35,671 nucleotides of DNA, taken from an uncultured Amaricoccus sp. (lineage in GTDB: Bacteria > Pseudomonadota > Alphaproteobacteria > Rhodobacterales > Rhodobacteraceae). Position numbers and translations under genes: made by a program. The first letter of the stretch is position 1. The number at the start of each line of letters is the position of its first letter. This document shows, piece by piece, positions 14,939 through 22,264 of the stretch. Below the pieces are notes generated by a model. The model searched no databases and was not told the DNA's origin. It saw only the letters and a list, made by a program, of their open reading frames with translations. The stretch is from the NCBI RefSeq assembly GCF_937891315.1, contig NZ_CALAGI010000088.1, positions 1 to 35,671 on the forward strand, written 5' to 3'.

Positions 14939-16477
14939 TCAGCCGGCGGCGGACGGCGCCACCCAGGGCGCGCGCGTCCTTCCGATCCGCATCTGAACCG
15001 TCTTCACTTCCAGGAATTCCTCGAGGCCGTAGCGGCCGAGCTCCCGCCCCTGCCCGCTTTCCTTCATTCCGCCGAACGGCATTTCGGCGAAGCCGTCCAT
15101 CCAGCTGTTGGTCCAGACCGTCCCGGCCCGCGCCCGGCGGGCGAATTCCAGGCAGGTATGGACATTCGCGCTCCAGACCCCGGCCGAAAGCCCGTAGGCC
15201 GCCGCGTTGGTCAGCGCGATCGCTTCCTCCATAGTCCGGAAGGTCAGCACCGAGAGCACCGGGCCGAACACCTCCTCGCGCGCGATCGCCATGTCCGGCG
15301 TGACGCCCGCGACCACGGTCGGCTGGTAGAACTGACCGCCGAGCCCCGGCACCTCCAGCGGCGCGCCGCCGAGGCGCAGGATCGCGCCCGCCGCGACCGC
15401 GCCGCGCACATAGGCGTCGATCTTCGCCCGATGCTCCGGCGAGACGATGGCGCCGACTTTCGTGGCCTCGTCCAGCGGGTCGCCGAAGGTGACCTTGCGC
15501 GACAGCGCCACGACCCGCTCGGTCACCGCCTCGGCGATATCCTCGTGAACGATGATCCGCGAGCCGGAGTTGCAGCATTCGCCGGCGTTGAAATAGACGC
15601 CGAAGACGATGGCATCGACCGCCGCGTCGAGATCGGCGTCCGGAAAGAGCACCTGCGGGTTCTTGCCGCCGAGTTCCAGCGACACCTTCTTCAGCGTCGG
15701 CGCCGCCGCCGCGACGATCCCCTTGCCGACCGCGGTGGAGCCGGTGAAGGTCACCATATCCACCCTCGGGTCGGTGGTCATGATGGCACCGACCGGCTGG
15801 CCATAGCCGAGCACGATGTTCACAACCCCGGCCGGCAGCCCGGCCTCGACGAGAAGCTCGCCGAGGATCACCGTCGTCGATGGCGTCATCTCCGACGGCT
15901 TCACCACCGCCGCGCAACCGGCGGCGAGCGCGAAGGGCAATTTCTGGCTGGCGATCAGGAACGGGAAGTTCCACGGGCAGATGATGGAGACGACGCCGAT
16001 CGGCTCCTTCAGCACCAGCCCGAGCATGTCGGGTCCGAGGCTGTTGTGGCTGTCCCCCGCCACGGTCCGCGCCAGCGCCGCGGCGTAGCGCCAGAGATCG
16101 GCCGCGCCTTCGATCTCGGCGCGGGCCTGAGCGATCGGCTTGCCGGCCTCCAGCGTCTCGATCCGCGCGATCCGCTCCCGCTCCCGGTCGATCAGATCCG
16201 CGACCCGGAGCAGCAGGGTCGCCCGCTCCTTGCCCGACCGTTCGGACCAACGCCCGTCGTCGAACGCCGCCCGCGCCGCCGCGATCGCGGCTTCGGTCTC
16301 CGCCGCGCCGCCCTTCGCCGCGCGCGTCACCAGAACGCCATGCGCCGGCGACAGCCGTTCGAAGGTGGCGCCGTCGGCGCTGCCCTGCCAGGCGCCGGCG
16401 ATCAGGTGGCGCGCCGCGAAGGGCTCGACCACCGGCGCCCCGCGTGCACCGACCAGCGTCAGACCCTCAACGCCCAT
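14939..16477 (-). CDS. NAD(P)-dependent aldehyde dehydrogenase
   Basis: A 512-residue ALDH superfamily enzyme that oxidises an aldehyde to the acid. It has the cofactor motif FTGSTAVGKGI, the general-base Glu in LELGGKNPQ, and the catalytic cysteine in NAGECCNSGSR, where Cys302 is the expected nucleophile (Cys301 adjoins it). PWNFPFLIASQKL and EEVFGPVLSVL are standard. The GECCNSGSR version is shared with the betaine-aldehyde/gamma-glutamyl-aminobutyraldehyde group. GGGGAGG precedes the ATG and embraces the stop of the enoyl-CoA hydratase, six bases upstream. In the operon it would oxidise an aldehyde produced by cleavage or by a GMC enzyme, making an acid for the CoA-transferase. Confidence 0.93.
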   Translation of the reverse strand: MGVEGLTLVGARGAPVVEPFAARHLIAGAWQGSADGATFERLSPAHGVLVTRAAKGGAAETEAAIAAARAAFDDGRWSERSGKERATLLLRVADLIDRERERIARIETLEAGKPIAQARAEIEGAADLWRYAAALARTVAGDSHNSLGPDMLGLVLKEPIGVVSIICPWNFPFLIASQKLPFALAAGCAAVVKPSEMTPSTTVILGELLVEAGLPAGVVNIVLGYGQPVGAIMTTDPRVDMVTFTGSTAVGKGIVAAAAPTLKKVSLELGGKNPQVLFPDADLDAAVDAIVFGVYFNAGECCNSGSRIIVHEDIAEAVTERVVALSRKVTFGDPLDEATKVGAIVSPEHRAKIDAYVRGAVAAGAILRLGGAPLEVPGLGGQFYQPTVVAGVTPDMAIAREEVFGPVLSVLTFRTMEEAIALTNAAAYGLSAGVWSANVHTCLEFARRARAGTVWTNSWMDGFAEMPFGGMKESGQGRELGRYGLEEFLEVKTVQMRIGRTRAPWVAPSAAG

Positions 16478-16483
16478 GCGCCC

Positions 16484-17251
16484 TCACCTCCCCGAAAACA
16501 CTGGCTTGCGCTTCTCGGCGAAGGCGCCGACGCCCTCCGCCCGGTCGGCGCTGGCCGCGATCATCCCCGATCCAAGCGCCTCGATCAGCGCCGCGCGATC
16601 CTCACCGACGCCCGCCTGGATCATGTATTTCGCGACCTCCACCGCCCGGGGCGACAGGTTCACCGCCCGCTCGGCGATGGCCCGCGCCGCCGCGCCGACA
16701 TCCTCGGCCACCTCGGCGACAAAACCGAGCGCCAGCGCCCGCTCCGCGCCGATCCGCCGGCCGAAGAGCGCCATCTCCTTCACCACCGCCTCCGGCAGCA
16801 GCCGGGCGACGCGCTGCGTCCCCGACCAGCCCGGCACGATCCCGATCCCGGCCTCCGGCAGCGCCAGCGCCGCTTTCGGCGTGATCACCCGGATATCGCA
16901 GCAGGCGGCCAGCTCCAGCCCGCCGCCAAAGGCATGGCCGTTCAACGCGGCGATCGTCGGTTTGCCCAAGCGCGCCAGCCGGTCGAAGATCCGATGTCCC
17001 TCGCGTACCCACAGGCGCGCGAAATCGAACGGCGCCATCGGTCCCCACGCGCCGATGTCGGCCCCGGCGCAGAAGGCCTTCTCGCCGGCGCCGGTCAGGA
17101 TCACCACGCGGATCTCGGCGCTCCGCTCCAGCGTCGCGCAATGCGCGTCGAGCGCCTCCAGCATCGGCACCGTCAGCGAATTGAGTTTGGCCGGATTGTC
17201 GAGCCGCAGCTCAGCCACCGCGCCCGCGACGCTCAGATGGAGCGTGCTCAC
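16484..17251 (-). CDS. Enoyl-CoA hydratase/isomerase (crotonase) family protein
   Basis: A 255-residue crotonase. The first oxyanion-hole loop is KAFCAGADIGAW (residues about 59-70) and the second is GHAFGGGLELAACCDIRV. Both family glutamates are present, in GGGLELA and in LPEAGIGIVPGWSGTQR, so a hydratase is plausible. The start is GTG 17251, overlapping the CoA-transferase stop (GTGA); the longer open frame is a shadow. It acts on a CoA thioester, most simply adding water to an enoyl-CoA or removing it. Its coupling to the CoA-transferase suggests that the activated acid is processed in two steps. The exact substrate is unknown. Confidence 0.92.
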   Translation of the reverse strand: MSTLHLSVAGAVAELRLDNPAKLNSLTVPMLEALDAHCATLERSAEIRVVILTGAGEKAFCAGADIGAWGPMAPFDFARLWVREGHRIFDRLARLGKPTIAALNGHAFGGGLELAACCDIRVITPKAALALPEAGIGIVPGWSGTQRVARLLPEAVVKEMALFGRRIGAERALALGFVAEVAEDVGAAARAIAERAVNLSPRAVEVAKYMIQAGVGEDRAALIEALGSGMIAASADRAEGVGAFAEKRKPVFSGR

Positions 17252-18882
17252 GACGCCACCCTCACCGGCTCCAGCCCGTGCGCGCGCGGAACCGGCGCCG
17301 GCTTCGGTTCGAGCCGCAGGCCCATCGGACCGGTGGCGAGCAGGCTCCCGGGCAGCACCTTCGCATCCGGCGCGAGGCTGACCCGGCCGAGCGAGGCCTT
17401 GACGATGTCGCGCTCCGGCTCGATGCCCGGCATGATTTCGGTCGCGACGAGCCCGGCGTCGGTCAGCCGGATGACACAGCGCTCGGTGACATAGAGCACC
17501 TCCTGCCCGAGTTCCCGCGCCCGGCGGCCAGAGAAGGTGACATGCTCGACCTTTTCGACCATCTTCGGGAACTTGCCGGGCTTCGTCACGCGAATGCGCC
17601 CGCCGGAAATGTCGAGATCCGCCCCCGCCTCGAACTGACCGGCGAAGACGATCTTGCGCGCCCGCGCCGTGATATCGACGAAGCCGCCGCAGCCCGCGGT
17701 CAGATAGGGCTTCTTGCCGAGCTTCGAGACATTGACGTTGCCCTCGAGGTCGATCTCGAGAAAGGACAGGAAAGTCACGTCGAACCCGCCACCCTGGAAA
17801 TAGGTGAACTGGCTCGGGCTCGGCATGAAGGCGTCGGCGTTCGAGGCGCAGCCGAAGGCGAAGCCGGTCAGCGGCATGCCACCCACCGCCCCCTGCTCGA
17901 TCGCCCAGGTCACCGCCCGCGGACAACCCTCCTCCAGCAGGATGCGCGGCACCATCGAGCAGATGCCGAAGCCGAGATTGGCCGTCATCCCGTCCTTCAG
18001 CTCCATCGCCGCCCGGCGCGCGACGATCTTCTCGACTCCATGCTCGGCGAGACTGAAGCTCGACCAGGGGCGCATCACCTCGCCCGAGATCGCCGGGTCA
18101 TAGAGCGTCTCGGTGGTCTGGCGCTGATCAGGATCGATGACGATCAGATCGACGAGATGCCCCGGCACCCGCACGTCATGCGGCCGCAGCGATCCGGCCG
18201 CCGTCACCCGCTTCACCTGCGCGATGACGAGCCCGCCGTGGTTGCGCACCGCGATCGCCTGATCGAGCCCGCCGAGATAGGCGCCCTCGTGCTCGTAGGT
18301 GAGATTGCCGCGCTCGTCCGCCGTGGTGGCACGCAGGATCGCGACGTCCGGGACGATGTTCGGGAAATGCAGCCAGGTCTCGCCGCCGAATTCCACGCGC
18401 TTGACGATCGGGCGGCGCGCGGCCGCGGCGTTCATCGCGCAGCCCTCGCGGATCGGATCGGCGAAGGTGTCGATCCCGACCTGGGTCAGAACTCCCGGCC
18501 GCCGCGCTGCGACGTCCCGATGCATGTCGAAGAGGATGCCCGAGGGCACGTTGTAGGCCGCCACCCGATCCTCGGTCAGCATCCGCCAGATCTCGGGCAT
18601 CGGCAGGGACGACGGGCCACTCGGGTAGGAACCGGCGATCACCGTCGAGAGCAGGCCGTCCTTGGCGATATGGTCGATCCCCTTGATCCCGTACATGTCG
18701 CCGGCCGCGATCGGATGCAGCGTGGTGAGATCGCGCGGATGCCCTTCGGCCTCGAACCGTGCGCCGATGGCGGCCAGCACCCGATCCGGGCAGCCAAGTC
18801 CGGAAGAAGAGGAGACGGTGACCACCGCCCCGTCCGCGATCCGCGCCGCCGCCGCCGCCGCCGTGACGATCTTCGAACCCAT
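17248..18882 (-). CDS. Acyl-CoA:carboxylate CoA-transferase (family I, fused alpha/beta)
   Basis: A 544-residue CoA-transferase of the YdiF/propionate-CoA-transferase type, with both subunit-like halves in one chain. Glu329 in WAIEQGAVGG is in the position of the catalytic glutamate that forms the glutamyl-CoA intermediate. GFGICSMVPRIL and TAGCGGFVDITARARKIVFAG are conserved segments of the C-terminal half. It moves CoA from a donor such as acetyl- or succinyl-CoA to a carboxylic acid without using ATP. It starts 1 bp after the reductase stop and overlaps the crotonase start, so it is in the same operon. The accepted acid is inferred to be the product of the aldehyde dehydrogenase. Confidence 0.92.
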   Translation of the reverse strand: MGSKIVTAAAAAARIADGAVVTVSSSSGLGCPDRVLAAIGARFEAEGHPRDLTTLHPIAAGDMYGIKGIDHIAKDGLLSTVIAGSYPSGPSSLPMPEIWRMLTEDRVAAYNVPSGILFDMHRDVAARRPGVLTQVGIDTFADPIREGCAMNAAAARRPIVKRVEFGGETWLHFPNIVPDVAILRATTADERGNLTYEHEGAYLGGLDQAIAVRNHGGLVIAQVKRVTAAGSLRPHDVRVPGHLVDLIVIDPDQRQTTETLYDPAISGEVMRPWSSFSLAEHGVEKIVARRAAMELKDGMTANLGFGICSMVPRILLEEGCPRAVTWAIEQGAVGGMPLTGFAFGCASNADAFMPSPSQFTYFQGGGFDVTFLSFLEIDLEGNVNVSKLGKKPYLTAGCGGFVDITARARKIVFAGQFEAGADLDISGGRIRVTKPGKFPKMVEKVEHVTFSGRRARELGQEVLYVTERCVIRLTDAGLVATEIMPGIEPERDIVKASLGRVSLAPDAKVLPGSLLATGPMGLRLEPKPAPVPRAHGLEPVRVAS

Positions 18883-18883
18883 C

Positions 18884-19882
18884 TCAGAACCCCGCGTAGT
18901 CGACGCGTACCGCGCGCCTGGTCCGCGCCGCCTCGCGGACGGCGAGCGCCACCGCCAGCGACTTCACCCCGTCCACCCCGTCCGCCGCCGGCCGGCCGCG
19001 CCCCGCGACGGCCTCGACGAAGAGCGCGACGGAACGGGCGTAGAGATCGTGCCGATCGAACGCGACGGCGTGGCGACCGGCCGCGTCGACCAGATCGAGT
19101 TCGCCCAGCGGTTTCTGCGTCATGATCCCGCGCCCGAAGATCGAGCCTTCCGTGCCGTGCAACTCGACGCCCGAGCCGGCGAAGGGATGGGTGAAGCTCT
19201 CGTGACTCTGCACCATGGCGCCCGACGGCATGGTCCAGACCGACATCACGCTGTCCTCGACCCCCGCGCCCATGCCGGAGGCGCCGGCCAGCGCCACCAC
19301 CTCGACCGGATCCTCGCCAAGATAGAAGCGGATGGTATCGGCGTCGTGCACGGTAATGTCCGGGATCACGCCGCCGCCGGCGCCCGCGTCGTTGATGCGC
19401 CAGCCCTGGAGATGCGGCGGCAGATGGACGGCGTGAAAGACCCGCGCGCTCAGCACCCGTCCGATCCGCCCCGCGGCGACCAGATCCCGGATCGCCAGGT
19501 GCGACCCGGCGTTGCGCAGATGGTGATTGGTGGCGAAGACTAGCCCGGCCGCATCGGCCGCCCGCGCCATCTCGGCCGCCTCGTCGAGCGTCATGGCAAG
19601 CGGCTTCTCGCAGAGCACATGCTTGCCGGCGGCGATCGCCGCCAGCGCCTGGGAATGATGCTTCTCGTTCGTCGTCGAGATGTAGACCGCGTCGAGACCG
19701 GCCTCGCCGAGCAGGTTCGACAGATCATCCGTCGCGCGTCCGATCCCGTGCCGCGCCGCGTAGTCAGCGCCGCGCGCTGGGTCCGAGCTCAGCACCGAAA
19801 GGATCTCGCCGCCCTGCGCGCGGATGGCACCAATGACATGTTCGGACGCGATCGTGCTCGCGCCGATAAGGCCCCACTTCAT
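18884..19882 (-). CDS. afr: 1,5-anhydro-D-fructose reductase (Gfo/Idh/MocA family)
   Basis: A 332-residue Gfo/Idh/MocA oxidoreductase, by recollection extensively similar to Sinorhizobium morelense 1,5-anhydro-D-fructose reductase, which makes 1,5-anhydro-D-mannitol with NADPH. The N-terminal WGLIGASTIA carries Ser9 and Ala12. With Ser32, Lys93 (in CEKPLAM), Asp175 and His179 (in GVIPDITVHDADT), these stand at that enzyme's cofactor residues Ser10, Ala13 and Ser33 and catalytic residues Lys94, Asp176 and His180, all offset by one. TNHHLRNA and HAVHLPPHLQGW are also shared. ATG 19882 is chosen because GGGGAG precedes it; a 71-codon upstream extension would run through the promoter. It is the first gene of the operon. 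A myo-inositol-type dehydrogenase is the less likely alternative. Confidence 0.85.
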   Translation of the reverse strand: MKWGLIGASTIASEHVIGAIRAQGGEILSVLSSDPARGADYAARHGIGRATDDLSNLLGEAGLDAVYISTTNEKHHSQALAAIAAGKHVLCEKPLAMTLDEAAEMARAADAAGLVFATNHHLRNAGSHLAIRDLVAAGRIGRVLSARVFHAVHLPPHLQGWRINDAGAGGGVIPDITVHDADTIRFYLGEDPVEVVALAGASGMGAGVEDSVMSVWTMPSGAMVQSHESFTHPFAGSGVELHGTEGSIFGRGIMTQKPLGELDLVDAAGRHAVAFDRHDLYARSVALFVEAVAGRGRPAADGVDGVKSLAVALAVREAARTRRAVRVDYAGF

Positions 19883-19905
19883 GCGTTCTCCCCGGAATTT
19901 GTATT

Positions 19906-19959
19906 TTGTCACGTTCCAATTTTGATCAATCGTATATTGGAACGTTCTATACGTGTCAA
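19906..19959 (-). promoter_or_regulatory. Operon promoter with two LacI-type operators
   Basis: On the minus strand TTGACA (19954-19959), a 17-bp spacer and TATACG (19931-19936) form a sigma70-like promoter. The site ATAGAACGTTCCAA (19937-19950), centred on the palindrome GAACGTTC, fills most of the spacer. A second site, TTGGAACGTGACAA (19906-19919), lies just downstream of the -10. ACGTTCCAAT (19911-19920) and ATTGGAACGT (19936-19945) are also a perfect inverted repeat. A central CG is typical of LacI/GalR operators. The position implies repression by steric block, presumably by the LacI protein encoded at the operon's end. Confidence 0.65.
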
Positions 19960-19974
19960 CGAAATCTTGGGGGT

Positions 19975-19995
19975 CGCGCGGCGACGGGCCGCGCG
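19975..19995 (-). terminator. Hairpin directly after the BY-kinase gene
   Basis: CGCGCGGC (19975-19982) and GCCGCGCG (19988-19995) form a perfect 8-bp GC stem with a 5-nt loop immediately after the minus-strand stop codon. Only a short GATTTC run follows, so termination may be partial. It separates the polysaccharide gene from the anhydrosugar operon promoter 16 bp further on. Confidence 0.5.
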
Positions 19996-20871
19996 TCAGA
20001 CGCCGTAGGAGCCGTAGGGCTCGATCGCCGGATCCTCCGAGCGGTTCAGGATGACGCCGAGGATCGGGATCTGGTCGGCGAAGAGCCGCTCGCATTTGCG
20101 CACGTCCTCGGCCTTGGAGGTGCCGCCGCCGGCCACCACGAGCACGCAGTCGAGCTGCGGCAGGAAGGCGAACACGTCGTCGCAGACGAGGGCCGGCGGC
20201 AGGTCATAGAGCACCACGTCCGGCCGGAAAGCGGCGCGCATCGCATCGAGCGCCGTCGCCGTCGCCGGCTCCTGCATCAACTCGGCCGAGTCGGGCACCA
20301 TCTCGCTGTTGAGACCGACCGCGAGGTTGGGCGTCACCCGCAGGAAATGCGCCGCGAACGGCGTCTCTCCGGTCAGGAATTCCTGAATCCGCCCCGGGTT
20401 CGGAACGCCGAGCACGCGGGCGAGCGCGGGGATCCGCAAATCCATGTCGACAAGCACGGTTCGGCAACTCGCCTGCCGCGAGAGGCTGAGGGCGAGGTTG
20501 CTGGCGACGAAGGTCTTGCCACAACCCTGGCTCGGCGAGGTGATGCCGATCCGCGACCAGCCCCGCGCCTTCAGCGCCCGCAGGATCCGGGTGCGCAGCA
20601 CGTTGAAGGCGACATGCGCCGGATCGGTCCGCCCCGCGCTGATCACACGGTTGCGCGCCAGATGCCGCGGGTCGAGCGCGAAGCGCGACAACGCCTCCCA
20701 GTCCTCGTCCGGTCCCGTCGCAGACGAATCACGTCGTGCGAAGTCGAACTCCTCGTCCCGACCTATCGCGCCGACCGCCTCGAAGCGCGTGTTCACGCTG
20801 ACCATACCGGTATTCCCGCCAAGTTGCTCCACTTCCCGCACGGCCGGCCGCCGGGCACGACCCGGATCCAT
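19996..20871 (-). CDS. BY-kinase/CpsD-type tyrosine autokinase for polysaccharide export
   Basis: A 291-residue bacterial tyrosine kinase or chain-length regulator ATPase of the MinD/ParA fold. Walker A is SPSQGCGKTFVASNLA with Lys119, Walker A' is VLVDMDLRIP, and the Walker B-like strand is VVLYDLPP. The C-terminal tail has only two tyrosines (Tyr286 and Tyr289 in EPYGSYGV), fewer than the usual cluster. It has no membrane segment and needs a Wzz-type partner, probably the protein encoded at 22265-23866. The N-terminal 80 residues are unconserved and acidic. The start is uncertain: ATG 20871 is used, a TTG precedes it, and an internal ATG (GMVSVN, 20805) is possible. It controls polymer length and export by cycles of phosphorylation. 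Confidence 0.85.
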   Translation of the reverse strand: MDPGRARRPAVREVEQLGGNTGMVSVNTRFEAVGAIGRDEEFDFARRDSSATGPDEDWEALSRFALDPRHLARNRVISAGRTDPAHVAFNVLRTRILRALKARGWSRIGITSPSQGCGKTFVASNLALSLSRQASCRTVLVDMDLRIPALARVLGVPNPGRIQEFLTGETPFAAHFLRVTPNLAVGLNSEMVPDSAELMQEPATATALDAMRAAFRPDVVLYDLPPALVCDDVFAFLPQLDCVLVVAGGGTSKAEDVRKCERLFADQIPILGVILNRSEDPAIEPYGSYGV

Positions 20872-20910
20872 CAAACCCGAGCCGCCAAACTCGATTTAGT
20901 CGCACTATGC

Positions 20911-20967
20911 TTAAATGAAAGTTAATATCAACTGCAGGTAATATTTAAAATGGTTAACGTTAACCAT
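20911..20967. promoter_or_regulatory. AT-rich divergent control region with CtrA-like motifs and an 18-bp palindrome
   Basis: TTAA-ATGAAAG-TTAA at 20911-20925 fits the CtrA full-site pattern TTAA-N7-TTAA. ATGGTTAACGTTAACCAT at 20950-20967 is a perfect palindrome holding two inverted TTAACCAT half-sites. A third copy of ATGGTTAACG overlaps the start of the glycosyltransferase gene (21082-21091). GCGAAC-atta-GTTCGC (21034-21049) is a further inverted repeat in the leader. The 210-bp region between the divergent BY-kinase and glycosyltransferase genes is much AT-richer than the window. CtrA control is inference; another regulator could read the palindrome. Confidence 0.5.
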
Positions 20968-21081
20968 GATAGCCGTATGAACGCCATCTCCTCCATAGTA
21001 TAACTCCCGCTTGGGTGGAAACATGCGACCTATGCGAACATTAGTTCGCCTGGATCGCCTGTATCCTTGAGGGGTGTTATT

Positions 21082-21897
21082 ATGGTTAACGCGTTCGCGC
21101 TCCGCGTGGGGGGCGCTGTTATTTCTGTCAACAAATCCGATAGACCGGCGCTTCTCGTTGATGTTCGTCAGCGGCTCCGAGACGGGGTCGGCTTCGCGAT
21201 CGCGACGCTGAACCTCGATCATCTGGTCAAGATCCGCCGGGTCGCGGCGTTCCGCGAGGCGTACCAGCGGCAGGATCTGGTGGTGGCCGACGGCCATCCG
21301 GTGGTCTGGCTGTCGCGCCTCGCGGGCAAGCCGGTATCGCTCGTCACCGGCTCGGACCTCGTCGAACCGCTGGCCGCGCTCGCCGCGCAGGAAGGCGCGC
21401 CGGTGGCACTGCTCGGTGCGACCGACGAGACCCTCGCCCGCGCGCGCGAGGCGCTTGTCGAACGCAATCCCGATCTGCGGGTCGTCGCATGCCTCGCGCC
21501 GGCCTTCGGCTTCGACCCGAACGGGACGGAGGCCGATCGCTTGATCGAGGCGCTGCGCAACTCCGGCGCACGGCTGACCTTCCTCGCCCTCGGCGCGCCG
21601 AAGCAGGAAATGTTCGCCGCGCGCTGCCGCGAGATCCTGCCGGACATGGGCTTCGCCTCGGTCGGCGCCGGCCTCGACTTCCTCGCCCAGAGCCAACGCC
21701 GCGCGCCGAGCTGGATGCGCAAGCTGGCGCTCGAATGGCTGTGGCGCATCGGCTCGAACCCGCGCCGCCTCGCCGGCCGCTACGCGCTCTGCGCCGTGGC
21801 GATGCCGCGCCTCGCTTTCTCCGCGCTCCGCCGCGCCGGCGCCGAGTCGCCGAGCGTCCAGGGCGCCCTCGCTGCCGAGACGCTGCCGGGCGGCTGA
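21082..21897 (+). CDS. WecG/TagA/CpsF family glycosyltransferase
   Basis: A 271-residue GT26-family (PF03808) enzyme that adds a sugar such as N-acetylmannosaminuronate or glucose to an undecaprenyl-linked acceptor during surface polysaccharide synthesis. The recognised segments are ATLNLDHLVKIRR, VVADGHPVVWLSRLAG, LTFLALGAPKQEMFA and SVGAGLDFLAQSQRRAPSWMRKLALEWLWR, in family order. The C-terminal basic and amphipathic part probably attaches to the inner face of the membrane. ATG 21082 is chosen over TTG 21067 because GAGGGG lies seven bases ahead. It is divergent from the BY-kinase and ends before a good intrinsic terminator. No polymerase, flippase or initiating transferase lies in this window. 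Confidence 0.92.
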   Translation: MVNAFALRVGGAVISVNKSDRPALLVDVRQRLRDGVGFAIATLNLDHLVKIRRVAAFREAYQRQDLVVADGHPVVWLSRLAGKPVSLVTGSDLVEPLAALAAQEGAPVALLGATDETLARAREALVERNPDLRVVACLAPAFGFDPNGTEADRLIEALRNSGARLTFLALGAPKQEMFAARCREILPDMGFASVGAGLDFLAQSQRRAPSWMRKLALEWLWRIGSNPRRLAGRYALCAVAMPRLAFSALRRAGAESPSVQGALAAETLPGG

Positions 21898-21994
21898 CGA
21901 AGCGCACCAGCCGGCCGGTCCGACTCCAGGGCCGGCCGGCCCGCGCACCACACCGCTCACCGATTTCACTGTCTTACGACTTCAACGACGAAAA

Positions 21995-22033
21995 GGCCGC
22001 GTCCGCTCCCGGCGGACACGGCCTCATTTTTTT
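21995..22033 (+). terminator. Rho-independent terminator of the WecG-type gene
   Basis: GGCCGCGTCCGC (21995-22006) pairs with GCGGACACGGCC (22012-22023) with one mismatch and a 5-nt loop. A run of seven T follows at 22027-22033. It lies about 100 bp after the glycosyltransferase stop, on the right strand. The remainder of 21898-22264 holds no supportable gene, only GC-rich sequence and the dispersed repeat. Confidence 0.85.
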
Positions 22034-22173
22034 CGGAAACCGCGAGTCGGACGGCGGCCGGTCTTTGCCATGGCTTCGACCACCGGCGAAGCGATCGCGG
22101 GCCGTGGCTTCGGGAGATCCCGGCGCGACCGGCGGGAAGCCCCGCGCCCGCGGCCGAGCCTCCGGAGCCGGCG

Positions 22174-22260
22174 CCGATCCGACAGAGCCGGCACGTCCAT
22201 TCCAGTGTCTTGATTTGGCACAACATCCTGAACACCAGACGATTCCGTCTGGTTGGATAT
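22174..22260 (-). repeat. Dispersed repeat, copy B (87 bp)
   Basis: Gapless partner of 4283-4369 (76 of 87 identical), in the same orientation. The hairpin ACCAGACG-attc-CGTCTGGT is at 22234-22253. This copy lies 4 bp past the stop codon of the minus-strand Wzz-type gene, so it would form the 3' end of that message, whereas copy A is in a 5' region. A short open frame through it reads ISNQTESSG on the minus strand, as in copy A, but I do not consider it a gene. Confidence 0.8.
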
Positions 22261-22264
22261 CAAC

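Noticed and set aside
14360..17494. A 1044-codon open frame on the plus strand opposite the binding protein, aldehyde dehydrogenase and crotonase genes
   Set aside because: It lies wholly antisense to well-recognised genes; long antisense frames are common at this GC content and its sequence is low-complexity Arg/Ala/Pro.
19883..20095. A 71-codon N-terminal extension of the anhydrofructose reductase
   Set aside because: It would cross the promoter, operators and kinase stop; ATG 19882 matches the known enzyme start.
22024..22263. A 79-codon frame through repeat copy B
   Set aside because: It is repeat and terminator sequence, has no ribosome site and overlaps a good intrinsic terminator.
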